DNA of 64,000 nucleotides from Streptomyces regalis (GCF_001509475.1 NZ_LLZG01000277.1:10772-74771), one strand, 5' to 3'; counted from the stretch's first letter, positions 23,058 through 32,503 are shown. Notes: generated from the sequence alone by a model not told the origin. Numbers and translations: made by a program.

Positions 23058-26000
23058 GGCCGCACCTCCAGCTCCACCGCCTCCGTATACGCCACACAGC
23101 CGTGCCAGCCCACCTTCGCCATCAGCCAGTACGACCCCGGCGGCACCGCCCCGCCGTCCACCTCGATCTCGCACTCCAGCTGCTCCCCGCCCGCCACGGT
23201 GAAGCCCTGGCAGCCCGGCGTCACGCCCGCCCAGGTTCCCCACGAGGACACGGCCCACAGAGAGCCGCTGACCGGGCCCCGGGTCGGGTTGCGCAGGGTC
23301 ACCGGGACTCGCGCCCGTTCGCCCCGGCGAACGGTGACGCGCTCAACTCCCAGCGCAGTCACGAGCGTTGGACCGGTATGCCCCTCCGGCACATCCAGCG
23401 CCACCACGTCCTCGTACGTCTGCCCGCCGTGCCGCAACCGAGCGGCGAGCCAGTGCCGTCCCGGCTCCGCGTCGGGCGGTGGTGTCACCGTGACCTCGGC
23501 CATCGTGAACCCGCCGGGGCCCAGGGTGTACGGCAGTTCGCTCGGCTCGACGGACCAGCCGGGCGGGACGTGCAGGCTCACCGTGCCCGACACCGGAGCG
23601 TCGGTCAGTTCCGAGCCGACCCGGACCGTCGCCGTGACGGGGCCGCCGTCGGCGACGGTGAGGGTGGTCGGGGAGACGTACACCGCGACCGGCATGTTGC
23701 CGCGCGGGGCGGGGCCGGAGTTGTGGAGCCAGTAGCGGGTGGGGACGGGCTGGGCGGGTTCGTGGGCGGCGATGCCGGGGCCGGGGGAGGTTTCCGCGTC
23801 GGCGGTGGCGAGGAGGGTGGCCACCTCGAAGCCGGTCAGCCCGACCTCCAGCACCCCCTGCCCGTCCGGCGTCAGCGGCTCCCCCCGCCGCTCCAGTACG
23901 TCCGCCCGCGCACCGTCCGTCCACTCCCGCGGCCCGCGCACCCGCGCCCGCACCGGCCGTCCGTTCACCTCGTGCACCCGTACGGCGACCCCGCTCCCCG
24001 GATCCGCCGCTGCCACGCTCCCCCGCGCGAGCGGCGACCCGGCCGGCTTGAGCGCGTCGAGCAGTACCTCCCCGGCGGGCTCGAGCCCCAACAGCACAGC
24101 CTTCCTCGGCAGTACGGCATCCTCGGCGGCCGTCTGCCTCAGCCGTGCCGTCAGCGGATGGTTGAACGCATGCCCGGCCTGTGGCAGCCGCAGCTCCCGC
24201 CAGTCGCCCGCGCCCGCGACCACGGCGTACTCGAAGGTGTGCGACCAGCGCTGGAGCTGGAAGGCCGAGCCGTCGGGTGTCGTACGCCGGGGTGGGTCCA
24301 CCCAGATGCCGGAGGGCCAGCCCGTGCAGGAGCGCATCAGCGACATGTAGAGGTCGCCGGAGGACGTCACCACGCAGCCCGGCGTCCCCCGGTTCAGGAC
24401 CGCGAAGCTGCGGCCGTCCCACGCGTCCCCGGGCGGCAGGGCCTCCCCGCCGCCTGCCGCTGTGGCCCGCAGGACCGCGTCGTCCAGGTCGGCGATGAGC
24501 GCGTCGACGGCTTTGGCGTCGTCCTCGGGGCGGGTGCCCGCCACCACGAGCAGCGGCAGCCGCTCCAGGTCGCGCAGGTCGGCGCCGGGCACCCACTCCT
24601 CCCGCAGTGAGGCGCGCGGTGCGACCCAGACGGCGGCCACTCCTCGTTCGGCGAGCTGCCGGCGCAGTTCGCGGCCGGCCGCCGGGTCCCAGCCGAGGGC
24701 CTCGGCGACCACGGTGTTGCGCTCGGGCGCGCCGACCGCGATCCGGATGTCGGGCAGGTTCGAGTCGACCTCCAGGTCGCCGTAGCGCGGGCCTCCGGCG
24801 ATCGTCGAGGTCGCCGTCACGCCCACGCGCACCAGGGCCGCCGCGAGCGCGGCGCCCAGCTCACCGGCGTCGTCCCAGGAGGAGTACACCAACTCGGCGA
24901 CACCGATGGACCGTTCGCCGAGAGGGCCTCCGGAGCCGTCGGCCACCGCGACCCGCGCGGTGGACCCCAGTCCGAACCACGTGTTGGCCGGATTGTCCAG
25001 CGTCCACGGGAACCGTTCGCTGTCCACCTCCACGAACCCGAACCCGCGCCCGATCACCGCGTCGGCCACCTCGTGCACCGGCAGCCCGCCGCGCACGTCG
25101 GAGGGCCAGCGGACCCGGATGAGGCGGTCGGCGCCGTCGTAGCCGTCGAGGGTGGTCGTGAGGTCGAGACGGTCGACGCCCTTCCACAGAGTCAGCCGCT
25201 GGGTGTAGCGGAAGAGGCCGAGGTCGGCGCGGACGGTGATCCGCGATCCGGCAGGGGAGTGCTCGACCTCGATGTCGGCCGTGACGTCCCTGCCGCGGGC
25301 GGCCGTGGTCCCGGTCGGGGTGAGGTGCCAGGGGCCCTCGCCGAAGCGCGGGTGCCTCGGGTACTCCTCCTGCACGACGAGTTCGTTGCCGATGTCGCCG
25401 GGGCGCAGCAGTTCCCGGCCGCCCTCCGCGAGCGCCCGCAGGCTGCTGACGGCACCGCCGCGCGCGGGGTCGACGGTCACCTCGTAGAACTCGTTGCGGA
25501 TGGTGACGCCCTCGCCGTGCGTCCACTCGGGGACGGTCCCCTGGGCGAGCGGGAGCGCCTTGAGACCCATGCCCGGCACCTCCGGTACGACGACGCGGAG
25601 TTCGCCGTCCTCCCGTACGGCGGGCAGGGGAAGCCCGGTGTCGTCCAACGGGACGAGCCCCGGGTCCTCGACGGCCAGTACGTCCCGCCGCTCCCACGTC
25701 GCCGCGTTGAAGACCACCAAGTCGGGTGTGCCGCCCGGTAGTTGGGCAACCCTCCTCGCGAGCGCGTCGGTCGCGTCGGCGTGCACGGTCTCGGCGAGGT
25801 CGTACAACTCCCGCCAGCCGGTGAGCAGATCGATGTAGACCTGGTCGGACTCCGAGCCGGTGATGGCGTCGTGATGGGCGCCGTAGATCAGCTGCCGCCA
25901 CGCCTTGTCGAGTGCCGCGTCCGGATAGGGGTGCCCGGTCACCAGCGAGGCGAGCGTCGCCCAGGCCTCCGCGTCGGCGAGCAGCGTCTCGCCGTACCGC

Positions 26001-27298
26001 TGGGCCTGCTTGGTGTCGATGTAGGAGACGTCCTTGCCGGTGTAGATCGGGTTCATGTCCCGCGTCTGCGGGGACGCCTTGCGGCCCTCCGACTCCAGCT
26101 CCGCGCGTACGGCCGCGAAGAAGTCCCGGGGGATCCCGCTGATGAAGCGCGGCCAGACGTAACGGGCGTTCCAGTCCCGGTGGATGTCCATCACCCAGCG
26201 GCACGGCGGCGCGTAGTCACCGCCGACCGGAAGCAGCACATTGCGGGTGAGCGCGACCTGCTTCAGCCCCTTGAACAGCTTGAGCGCGGCCGCCTTCGCC
26301 TCCGGCAGGGTCGGCGCGTTGTCGATCGCCCAGCCGGCGCCGTAGTGGTTGACCATGTACGCGGTGAGGATGCCCCGCCCCGAGGGGGCGATCCAGTCGA
26401 ACTCCGCCGGGAACTGCATCCGCTGCGGATCCCGCGGCTCCTCACCGAAGACGGACAGGGTGGGACCCCACTGGTGGAAGGGCCCGCGCGCCCACGAACT
26501 CGACGTGACGCCCGCGTCCGCCATCAGCCCCGGGAACTGCGGATCGTGCCCGAACGCGTCCAGCTGCCAGGCCGTCTCCGGGGACGCCCCGATGATCCCG
26601 CGCTGGAAACCGTCGCCGTACAGGGCGTTGCGTACGGTCGCCTCGGCGCCGGTGAGGTTGGTGTTCGGCTCGTTGTAGGTGCCGCCCATGATCTCGACGC
26701 GGCCGGTGCGGATCAGCTGGCGCAGGAAGGCGCGCTCCTCCGGGAAGGCGTCCCAGTAGGGCTTGAGGTAGTCGACCTCGGCGAGCACGAAGGTGTACGC
26801 CGGGTCGCGCCGGGCCAGATCGCAGTGTGCGCGGACCAGGCTCATGCCGGACTGGCCGCGTGAGTCGAAGGTGCGGGCGGGCAGGCCGGTGGAGGCGGGG
26901 TCGTCGGCCACGTCCCAGGTCTCGGTGTAGGCAGCCTGGGTGTTCCACCAGACGGGGTCGTAGTGGAAATGGCTGACCATGAACATGGACCAGCCGGGTT
27001 CGGCGACCGTGAACGCGGCGGAGTGTTCTGCCGTTCGCCCCGGGGCGTCGGCGTCCTCGGCCGTGACCCTGACATGCGTACGGTCGCCGGGGGCCAGGTC
27101 GGTCGTCACCGGTATCTCGGCGCGTACGGTGCCGTCGTCCCCCGCGGTCGCCTCGGCGGAGCCGTGGACACCCGGCCCCTCGACGGTGAGCCGGACTGCC
27201 CGGCCGGGAGCATGTCCGATCTCGACGGCCACCACCTGGTGCGGCTGGTCCTCGGTACCGACGAACAGTTCGGTCGACTCGACAGAGATGACGCGCAT
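23054..27298 (-). CDS. GH38 alpha-mannosidase with extra C-terminal beta-domains
   Basis: Large zinc-dependent retaining alpha-mannosidase of 1,414 residues, with no signal peptide. A beta-domain of about 100 residues precedes the catalytic (alpha/beta)7 barrel, which begins at VSHFHYDPVWWN; His110, His112 and Asp114 include the zinc ligands. The nucleophile is in WQLDAFGHD (Asp247). The middle holds the GH38 helical and beta-sandwich domains. The last 300 residues include two immunoglobulin-like NEW3-type modules (near VTLRNPTRGPVSGSLW). It is unusually long for GH38. The ATG at 27298 is the first codon with family sequence; inverted-repeat operators lie 50-100 nt upstream. Confidence 0.92.
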   Translation of the reverse strand: MRVISVESTELFVGTEDQPHQVVAVEIGHAPGRAVRLTVEGPGVHGSAEATAGDDGTVRAEIPVTTDLAPGDRTHVRVTAEDADAPGRTAEHSAAFTVAEPGWSMFMVSHFHYDPVWWNTQAAYTETWDVADDPASTGLPARTFDSRGQSGMSLVRAHCDLARRDPAYTFVLAEVDYLKPYWDAFPEERAFLRQLIRTGRVEIMGGTYNEPNTNLTGAEATVRNALYGDGFQRGIIGASPETAWQLDAFGHDPQFPGLMADAGVTSSSWARGPFHQWGPTLSVFGEEPRDPQRMQFPAEFDWIAPSGRGILTAYMVNHYGAGWAIDNAPTLPEAKAAALKLFKGLKQVALTRNVLLPVGGDYAPPCRWVMDIHRDWNARYVWPRFISGIPRDFFAAVRAELESEGRKASPQTRDMNPIYTGKDVSYIDTKQAQRYGETLLADAEAWATLASLVTGHPYPDAALDKAWRQLIYGAHHDAITGSESDQVYIDLLTGWRELYDLAETVHADATDALARRVAQLPGGTPDLVVFNAATWERRDVLAVEDPGLVPLDDTGLPLPAVREDGELRVVVPEVPGMGLKALPLAQGTVPEWTHGEGVTIRNEFYEVTVDPARGGAVSSLRALAEGGRELLRPGDIGNELVVQEEYPRHPRFGEGPWHLTPTGTTAARGRDVTADIEVEHSPAGSRITVRADLGLFRYTQRLTLWKGVDRLDLTTTLDGYDGADRLIRVRWPSDVRGGLPVHEVADAVIGRGFGFVEVDSERFPWTLDNPANTWFGLGSTARVAVADGSGGPLGERSIGVAELVYSSWDDAGELGAALAAALVRVGVTATSTIAGGPRYGDLEVDSNLPDIRIAVGAPERNTVVAEALGWDPAAGRELRRQLAERGVAAVWVAPRASLREEWVPGADLRDLERLPLLVVAGTRPEDDAKAVDALIADLDDAVLRATAAGGGEALPPGDAWDGRSFAVLNRGTPGCVVTSSGDLYMSLMRSCTGWPSGIWVDPPRRTTPDGSAFQLQRWSHTFEYAVVAGAGDWRELRLPQAGHAFNHPLTARLRQTAAEDAVLPRKAVLLGLEPAGEVLLDALKPAGSPLARGSVAAADPGSGVAVRVHEVNGRPVRARVRGPREWTDGARADVLERRGEPLTPDGQGVLEVGLTGFEVATLLATADAETSPGPGIAAHEPAQPVPTRYWLHNSGPAPRGNMPVAVYVSPTTLTVADGGPVTATVRVGSELTDAPVSGTVSLHVPPGWSVEPSELPYTLGPGGFTMAEVTVTPPPDAEPGRHWLAARLRHGGQTYEDVVALDVPEGHTGPTLVTALGVERVTVRRGERARVPVTLRNPTRGPVSGSLWAVSSWGTWAGVTPGCQGFTVAGGEQLECEIEVDGGAVPPGSYWLMAKVGWHGCVAYTEAVELEVRP

Positions 27299-27348
27299 GG
27301 GGCTCCTACGAGTGCTCGTGGGGAGCCCCATCCTGGCATCGAGGGGAT

Positions 27349-27397
27349 GATTCAAACAACCACCTTCACGTATCTCAGGTGGTTGAGCCATACATTC
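27349..27397. promoter_or_regulatory. paired operator before the alpha-mannosidase
   Basis: CAACCACC (27357-27364) and GGTGGTTG (27378-27385) form a perfect 8-bp inverted repeat with a 13-bp spacer. The left half continues as GATTCAAACAACCACC and the right as GGTGGTTGAGCCATACATTC, both matching the element seen at other promoters in this region. It lies 51-99 nt before the mannosidase start and just after the RpiR stop. Confidence 0.6.
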
Positions 27398-27406
27398 CGA
27401 GCGGGC

Positions 27407-28291
27407 TCAGCGAGCCCGGCGGTTCTTCACCGCGTGCTGCGGGGTGATGTGGTCCGTCAGCGCGAGCGAGGCGCTGGCACGCTGGTAGGAGACCTGGCCG
27501 ACCCGGACGTAGAGACAGTCGACGATCATCAGGACGGAGTGCCGGCCGCCGATGCTGCCGGTGCGGAAGCTGGTCTCCGAGGTGGCCGAGATGAGCCGGA
27601 TGTCGGCGGCCTTGGCCAGCGGGGAACGCGGGTCGGTGGTGATGGCGATGGTGGTGGCGCCCCGCTCCTTGGCCATCTCGAACGGTTCGAGGGTCTCCCG
27701 GGTGGCTCCCGAGTGGGAGATGCCGATGGCCACGTCGGCGGGGGTGAGCAGGGCCGCGGAGGTGGCCGCCCCGTGCACCTCGGTCCAGCCGCGGACCTGG
27801 CAGCCGATGCGGAACAGCCGTGTCTCCGTCTCCTGGGCCACCGCCCCGCTGCCGCCGACGCCGTACACGTCAATACGGCGGGCGCGGGCCAGGGCCTGGG
27901 CCGCCCGCTCCAGCGCGTCCAGGTCGATCCGGTCGATGGTCTGCTGGATTGCGCGCAGGTCCGCGCTGCCGACCACCTGGACGACCCGTTCGAGGCTGTC
28001 GTCGGGGGAGATGTCGGGCCCGATCTCGGCGGTGCCCCAGTCGGAGACCTCGCCGCGGCCGCGCTCCTGGGCCAGCTCGATCAGCAGATGCTGGTAGGAG
28101 TCGAGGCCGATGGCCCGGCAGAAGCGGGTCACCGTCGCCTGGGAGGTGCCGGTGCGGCGGCCCAGCTCGGCGGCCGAGCAGTGGGTGACGGCGGCCGGAT
28201 CCTCCAGGATCAGCTCGCCGACCTTCCGCAGGGAACCGGCCAGCCGGGGCAGCTCGGTGCGGATCAGTGTGGTGACGTCCGTCGGGGGCAT
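27407..28291 (-). CDS. MurR/RpiR-family transcriptional regulator
   Basis: DNA-binding regulator of 294 residues: N-terminal RpiR winged HTH (about 1-77; AAELGRRTGTSQATVTRFCRAIG is the recognition region) and a C-terminal SIS sugar-phosphate sensor domain (about 120-255; DVYGVGGSGAVAQET and GISHSGATRETLE are the two phosphosugar loops). RpiR proteins sense sugar phosphates and usually repress catabolic genes. Candidate binding sites lie before its own start, before the divergent SIS gene and before most glycan genes here. It is probably the local regulator. It lies upstream of the alpha-mannosidase on the same strand with a regulated gap between. Confidence 0.9.
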   Translation of the reverse strand: MPPTDVTTLIRTELPRLAGSLRKVGELILEDPAAVTHCSAAELGRRTGTSQATVTRFCRAIGLDSYQHLLIELAQERGRGEVSDWGTAEIGPDISPDDSLERVVQVVGSADLRAIQQTIDRIDLDALERAAQALARARRIDVYGVGGSGAVAQETETRLFRIGCQVRGWTEVHGAATSAALLTPADVAIGISHSGATRETLEPFEMAKERGATTIAITTDPRSPLAKAADIRLISATSETSFRTGSIGGRHSVLMIVDCLYVRVGQVSYQRASASLALTDHITPQHAVKNRRAR

Positions 28292-28300
28292 GGGGAGAAG

Positions 28301-28312
28301 GTATCAGCCACC
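28301..28312 (-). promoter_or_regulatory. GGTGGCTGATAC element before the RpiR gene
   Basis: The minus strand reads GGTGGCTGATACCTTC across 28297-28312, matching GGTGGTTGATACATTC before GH5 at 14 of 16 positions. It ends a few bases before the regulator start, consistent with autoregulation. Confidence 0.45.
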
Positions 28313-28445
28313 GTTTGTCCCACAGGATGAATACCAGGACCGGGAAAGGCGCCGGGAACCTGACTCATCGGCCTTGCCGCTCATTGCCCTCATTGCTCCT
28401 GCCATCCAGTGTGTGATTTATTGATTCATCGATGGAGTCGTACGG

Positions 28446-28461
28446 GGTGGTTCAATCCACC
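28446..28461. promoter_or_regulatory. palindromic operator GGTGGTTCAATCCACC before the SIS gene
   Basis: GGTGG and CCACC form perfect arms around TTCAAT. This is the cleanest version of the regional motif. It sits 15-30 nt before the SIS gene GTG, where binding would block initiation. Confidence 0.62.
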
Positions 28462-28476
28462 AGTGGGGAGTGACGC

Positions 28477-29241
28477 GTGTCCGACGAGTCTGTGAGCGCC
28501 CAGCGCTTCGCGCGCGAGAGCATGGCCGTCCTCGACCGCATGGCCGATTCCGCCCGCGACGACGTGGCGCGCGCCGCCGAGCTGATCGCCGACTGCGTGC
28601 GCGCGGACGGCGTGATCCAGGCCTTCGGCACCGGCCACTCCCAGGCCATCGTCCTCGAACTCGCCGGACGGGCGGGCGGATTGGTGCCGACCAACCGGTT
28701 GAGCATCGCCGACCTTGTCCTGTACGGCGGCGACACCCCGAGCGTCCTCGACGACCCGCTCCTGGAGCGCCGAGCCGGAGTGGCGGCCCGGATCTACGAG
28801 CTCGCCGCGCCACGCCCCCAGGACCTCTTCGTCGTGATCTCCAACTCCGGCGTCAACAACGTCATCGTGGAGATGGCCCTGCAGGCCAAGGAGCACGGCC
28901 ACCGCCTCCTCGCCCTCACCTCCCTCACCCACACCCGCGCCGTCCCCGCCGGACACCCCAGCGGCAAGAAGCTCGCCGACCTCGCCGATGTCGTCCTCGA
29001 CAACGCGGCCCCGCGCGGCGACGCGCTGCTGGAGCTGCCGGGCGGCGGCGCGGTGTGCGCCCTGTCCACGCTGACCGGCGTGATGCTCGTCCAGATGGCC
29101 GTGGCCGAGGCATCCTCCCAGCTCCTGGCCGCCGGGGAGCGACCGCCGGTGTACGTCTCGGCCAATGTGCCGGGTGGCTTCGAGGGCAACCTGGAGCTGG
29201 AGAAGCGGTACGCCGGACGGATCCGGCGTACCGCGAGCTGA
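28477..29241 (+). CDS. SIS-domain sugar-phosphate isomerase/binding protein
   Basis: A 254-residue single SIS-domain protein. FGTGHSQAIVLELAGRAGG and VISNSGVNNVIVEMALQAK are the two phosphosugar-binding loops. Proteins of this shape act as phosphosugar isomerases, etherases or deaminase-like enzymes; MurQ-type active-site residues were not seen, so the reaction is not assigned. Start GTG 28477, with GGGGAG 8 nt before. It is divergent from the RpiR gene with a shared 185-bp control region. Its stop abuts the GH84 stop with no intervening base. Confidence 0.85.
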   Translation: MSDESVSAQRFARESMAVLDRMADSARDDVARAAELIADCVRADGVIQAFGTGHSQAIVLELAGRAGGLVPTNRLSIADLVLYGGDTPSVLDDPLLERRAGVAARIYELAAPRPQDLFVVISNSGVNNVIVEMALQAKEHGHRLLALTSLTHTRAVPAGHPSGKKLADLADVVLDNAAPRGDALLELPGGGAVCALSTLTGVMLVQMAVAEASSQLLAAGERPPVYVSANVPGGFEGNLELEKRYAGRIRRTAS

Positions 29242-32200
29242 TCACTCCACGGGTACGGGCGTCAGTGCGACCGCCAGCGGATAGGCGCCCGTCTTCAGAG
29301 GCGCCCCGGTGGTGCCCGACGCGGTGTCGACCGGTACCAGGGTGCTGCCGTCCGCGGTGGTGACGTAGGCCGTGCCGCCGTTCCAGTCCAGGCCGACGTC
29401 GAACGCGGACCTCCCGACTGTGACCTTGGTGCCGGGGGCGCCGGTCACGGTGTCGACCGGCGTGACGTAGTCCCCGGTACTGGGGCTGACCCACAGGGTC
29501 CGCCCGTCCGGTGACAGGCCGAGCCCGTAGGCCTGGCCCGTGACGAGCAGTGTCGGTTCGGTGTCGTTCGACGCCGTGTCGATCGGAGTCACCGTCGAGC
29601 CGCCGGAGTTGGACACGTACACCGTCCTCCCGTCGGGCGCCGCGACCACGTTGAAGGGGCGGGGGCCGACGGGGATGGCCTGGCCGGCCTGTCCGGTGGT
29701 GAGGTCGACGGGGCTGACCGTGTTGTCGTGGATGTTGGCCACGTACAGGGTCCTGCCGTCCGGGGTGATCGCCATGTTCTCGGGTCCGTCGCCGACCGGG
29801 ACGGGCGCGCCGGTCTTCAGTGTGCCGGTGTCGATCGACTGCACTGTGCCGTCCGTGTAGTTGGCGACCCAGAGGGTGCCGCCGTCCGGGGTGAGCGCGA
29901 GACCGGAGGGGACCTTGCCGACGGCGACCGTGGCGGTGACCGCGCCGCCGGCCACGTCGATCACGCTGACCGTGTTCGAGCCCTGGTTGGCGGCGTACGC
30001 GGTACGCCCGTCCGCGCTCACGACGACCTCGCCGGGGTTGTTGCCGACCGCGATGTTCTTGGTCGTGCCGGCGGCGAGGTCGATGGAACTCACCGACGCC
30101 CCGCTGAAGTCGGCGGTCAGGGCGCGGGGAGTGCCGGTGCCGTCGGTGACCTGCACGGGGAGTGCGCGATCGAGGAGGCCGGTGCCGGAGACGACGACGG
30201 AGTGGACGCCCTCCGCCTTCCCGGTGAGGGTGACGGTGACCGATGCCGGGGTGGTCGCCGTGCCCTCGGAGGGCGTGGCGGTGACGCCGTCGGGCACGTC
30301 GAGCTTCCAGGCGACGGTCTTGGCCTGCGCGTCGGACAGGTCGAGGGTGACCGTCGCGGAGGCCCCGGGCTTCAGTGACAGCGAGCGGGGAGAGAAGGAG
30401 GCATCGACGCCGGGGTCGGGTGCGTTCTCCAGCATCGTCGTATAGAGGAACTGGTCCATGACGCCAGGGGAGACCTGCTGCGGGACGGCGTCCAACTCCT
30501 TGCGTTCCTTCCGGAGTTGCGTCCAGTACGTCGCGACCGCGTCCACGTCACCACGCTTGTTGGCCAGGAGCAGGTCCACGGCCGTCTCGCCCGCGCTGCC
30601 GTAGCGGCCGAGCTTGTCGAGCCAGGCGGAGGTCTCGTCGAGGAACCCGGGGTTGTCGAGACGGGCGCGCAACTGGGCGGGGGTGGCGGCCATGTCGGCG
30701 AAGTAGGAGGTCAACTCGGCTGCCGCTCGGTCGAGTCCGCTGTCCTGCTCGTAGGCCTTACGGAAGGCGGCGATCAGCTGGGTGAGGGTGGGGGACTCGG
30801 TCGGGTCCAGCTGGGAGGAGTAGTTGTTCTCGGCGAAGATCCGCAGCCACTTGGCGGCCTCGGGTCCCGCCAGCTCCCGGACCGACGCGAGGAACGCCTT
30901 GCGCGGGTCGTAGGCGTCCGGGTTCCACAGATAGGCGGCCGAGGTGAACAGCGCGATCCGGCTGGCCTCGCCCTGGACCATCGGGTTGGCGGTCACGCCG
31001 GTCGAGACGCTCGCCACCGCGGGCTCGCGGCCGGTGTAGGGGCCGAGCAGGAGACGGCTGGTGACGTAGTCGTTGACCGGGTAGTTGTCCCAGATCAGGA
31101 TCGGGTGGCCGTAGACCTCGCGCGCTTGCTTCACCTGCTCGGCGGTGATGGCGGGCGCGATGACCCCGACGCCGGTCCACTCGACGACCACGGACGGGTC
31201 GAGCTTCTCCCGCAGTGCCTTCTTGTACGGGGAGTCGGCGAGGTCGGAGTACTCGGTGGGGACCATCTCCAGCGGCTGGAGTCCGGTGTGGCCGGCGGAG
31301 AACTCCTTCCAGACGGTGTTCAGCAGATGCGCCTGCGCGGCACCGGCCGCACCGCCGCCCGTGCCGAACTCCTTCTCGTCGGCGGCGCAGTTCCACTTCG
31401 TGTAGCTGATGTCGTCGAGCGGGATCGCGAAGGAGCGGACGCCGATGTCGTACAGCGAGTCGAACTTGGCGGTGAGCGCCTTGATGTCGGCGTCGGAGGA
31501 GTAGCAGACGGAGAGCCCGGGGGAGAGGGCGTAGGTGAAACGGACGTGGTTGGCGCGGGCCCGGTCGACCAGTTCCTTCAGCTTCGCGAGTGCGGCGGGC
31601 GGGTACTCGTCGCGCCAGCGGGCGCGGAGGTAGTCGTCGTCCTTGGGGGAGTAGACGTAGACGTTCTGTTTCGTACGGCCGTAGAAGTCCAGCTGGTCGA
31701 GGCGTTCGGCGTGCGACCACGGGGTGCCGTAGAAGCCCTCGATGACTCCGCGCAGGCCGGCTGTGGGCCAGTCGCGGACGGTCACCGCGGGCATGTGGTT
31801 CGTGGTGAGGAGTTGGCGCAGGGTCTGGGCTGCGTAGAAGGTGCCCGTGGTGTCGACGCCGGAGAGGGCGACGAGGGCGCGGCCGTGGGAGCGCCCGGAG
31901 GCGAGGACATGGCCGCCGGACGGCAGCCCGGCGGGCGGCTCGGCGTGGAGTTTGCGCAGCGCCGCCCCGGTGGCGGTGTTTTCGCCGGGGCCGCCGACAT
32001 AGACCGTGAGGCCCGAGGCGGGGGGCTTCTCGCCCGCGTTCACGGTGATGATGCGCTCGGCGCCGGCATCGCGCAGTACGGATTCGACGAGGCGTCGGGC
32101 TGAGGGGTCGGTGCCCGGGCCGATGACCTCGACGACCCTGTCCGGGACGGCGAACCGGGCCGAGCCCGTGTGCATGCTCTTGGGGGTCGGCCATACCTGC

Positions 32201-32355
32201 GGGGCCGGGACTGGGACTGTGGCTGAGGTGGAGGGCTCGGGGGCGGCGGCTGCGGGCGATACGGCCGGTGCGGAGAGGCCGATGGTCAGCAGCAGGGCGG
32301 CGGTGGCCGATATGACCGGGTGCCGTGCACGTCTGACACGAGGGGGTGGAAGCAC
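29242..32355 (-). CDS. secreted GH84 beta-N-acetylglucosaminidase fused to a seven-bladed beta-propeller
   Basis: Exported enzyme of about 1,037 residues. A Sec signal peptide (basic RVRRARH then ATAALLLTIGLSAPA) precedes a GH20b-type alpha/beta domain (about 45-190). The GH84 barrel opens with GLRGVIEGFYGTPWSHAER and carries the catalytic Asp pair in PLDDIS (about 314-315), followed by the helical spindle domain. The end holds six and a half repeats of about 42 residues with the YVTN-type signature (PDGRTLYVAN..TVSPVD), which together can close a seven-bladed propeller. GTG at 32355 has GGGAGG 5-6 nt upstream, so it is preferred over GTG 32382. It probably trims glycoprotein glycans outside the cell. 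Confidence 0.9.
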   Translation of the reverse strand: MLPPPRVRRARHPVISATAALLLTIGLSAPAVSPAAAAPEPSTSATVPVPAPQVWPTPKSMHTGSARFAVPDRVVEVIGPGTDPSARRLVESVLRDAGAERIITVNAGEKPPASGLTVYVGGPGENTATGAALRKLHAEPPAGLPSGGHVLASGRSHGRALVALSGVDTTGTFYAAQTLRQLLTTNHMPAVTVRDWPTAGLRGVIEGFYGTPWSHAERLDQLDFYGRTKQNVYVYSPKDDDYLRARWRDEYPPAALAKLKELVDRARANHVRFTYALSPGLSVCYSSDADIKALTAKFDSLYDIGVRSFAIPLDDISYTKWNCAADEKEFGTGGGAAGAAQAHLLNTVWKEFSAGHTGLQPLEMVPTEYSDLADSPYKKALREKLDPSVVVEWTGVGVIAPAITAEQVKQAREVYGHPILIWDNYPVNDYVTSRLLLGPYTGREPAVASVSTGVTANPMVQGEASRIALFTSAAYLWNPDAYDPRKAFLASVRELAGPEAAKWLRIFAENNYSSQLDPTESPTLTQLIAAFRKAYEQDSGLDRAAAELTSYFADMAATPAQLRARLDNPGFLDETSAWLDKLGRYGSAGETAVDLLLANKRGDVDAVATYWTQLRKERKELDAVPQQVSPGVMDQFLYTTMLENAPDPGVDASFSPRSLSLKPGASATVTLDLSDAQAKTVAWKLDVPDGVTATPSEGTATTPASVTVTLTGKAEGVHSVVVSGTGLLDRALPVQVTDGTGTPRALTADFSGASVSSIDLAAGTTKNIAVGNNPGEVVVSADGRTAYAANQGSNTVSVIDVAGGAVTATVAVGKVPSGLALTPDGGTLWVANYTDGTVQSIDTGTLKTGAPVPVGDGPENMAITPDGRTLYVANIHDNTVSPVDLTTGQAGQAIPVGPRPFNVVAAPDGRTVYVSNSGGSTVTPIDTASNDTEPTLLVTGQAYGLGLSPDGRTLWVSPSTGDYVTPVDTVTGAPGTKVTVGRSAFDVGLDWNGGTAYVTTADGSTLVPVDTASGTTGAPLKTGAYPLAVALTPVPVE

Positions 32356-32367
32356 AGGTCCTCCCGG

Positions 32368-32383
32368 GGTGAATGTATCCACC
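32368..32383 (-). promoter_or_regulatory. GGTGGATACATTCACC element before GH84
   Basis: GGTG and CACC arms flank GATACATT on the minus strand, 13-28 nt before the GH84 start. It shares GATACATTC with the GH5 promoter element. A further perfect palindrome, TGAATGCTTCATTCA, lies at 32402-32416. Confidence 0.5.
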
Positions 32384-32503
32384 GGGAGATGCTAGGGATG
32401 CTGAATGCTTCATTCAATGGGGCCGAAATGTACGCCGCGGCGCAGAAGGGGGCACATGGGCGCACACTGGAAGAGTGCTGTCGGTGCTCAAGGGGGTGTC
32501 GAC

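Noticed and set aside
23343..24596. Open frames inside the alpha-mannosidase on both strands
   Set aside because: Translations are Arg/Gly/Ala-rich and show none of the conserved motifs present in the GH38 frame.
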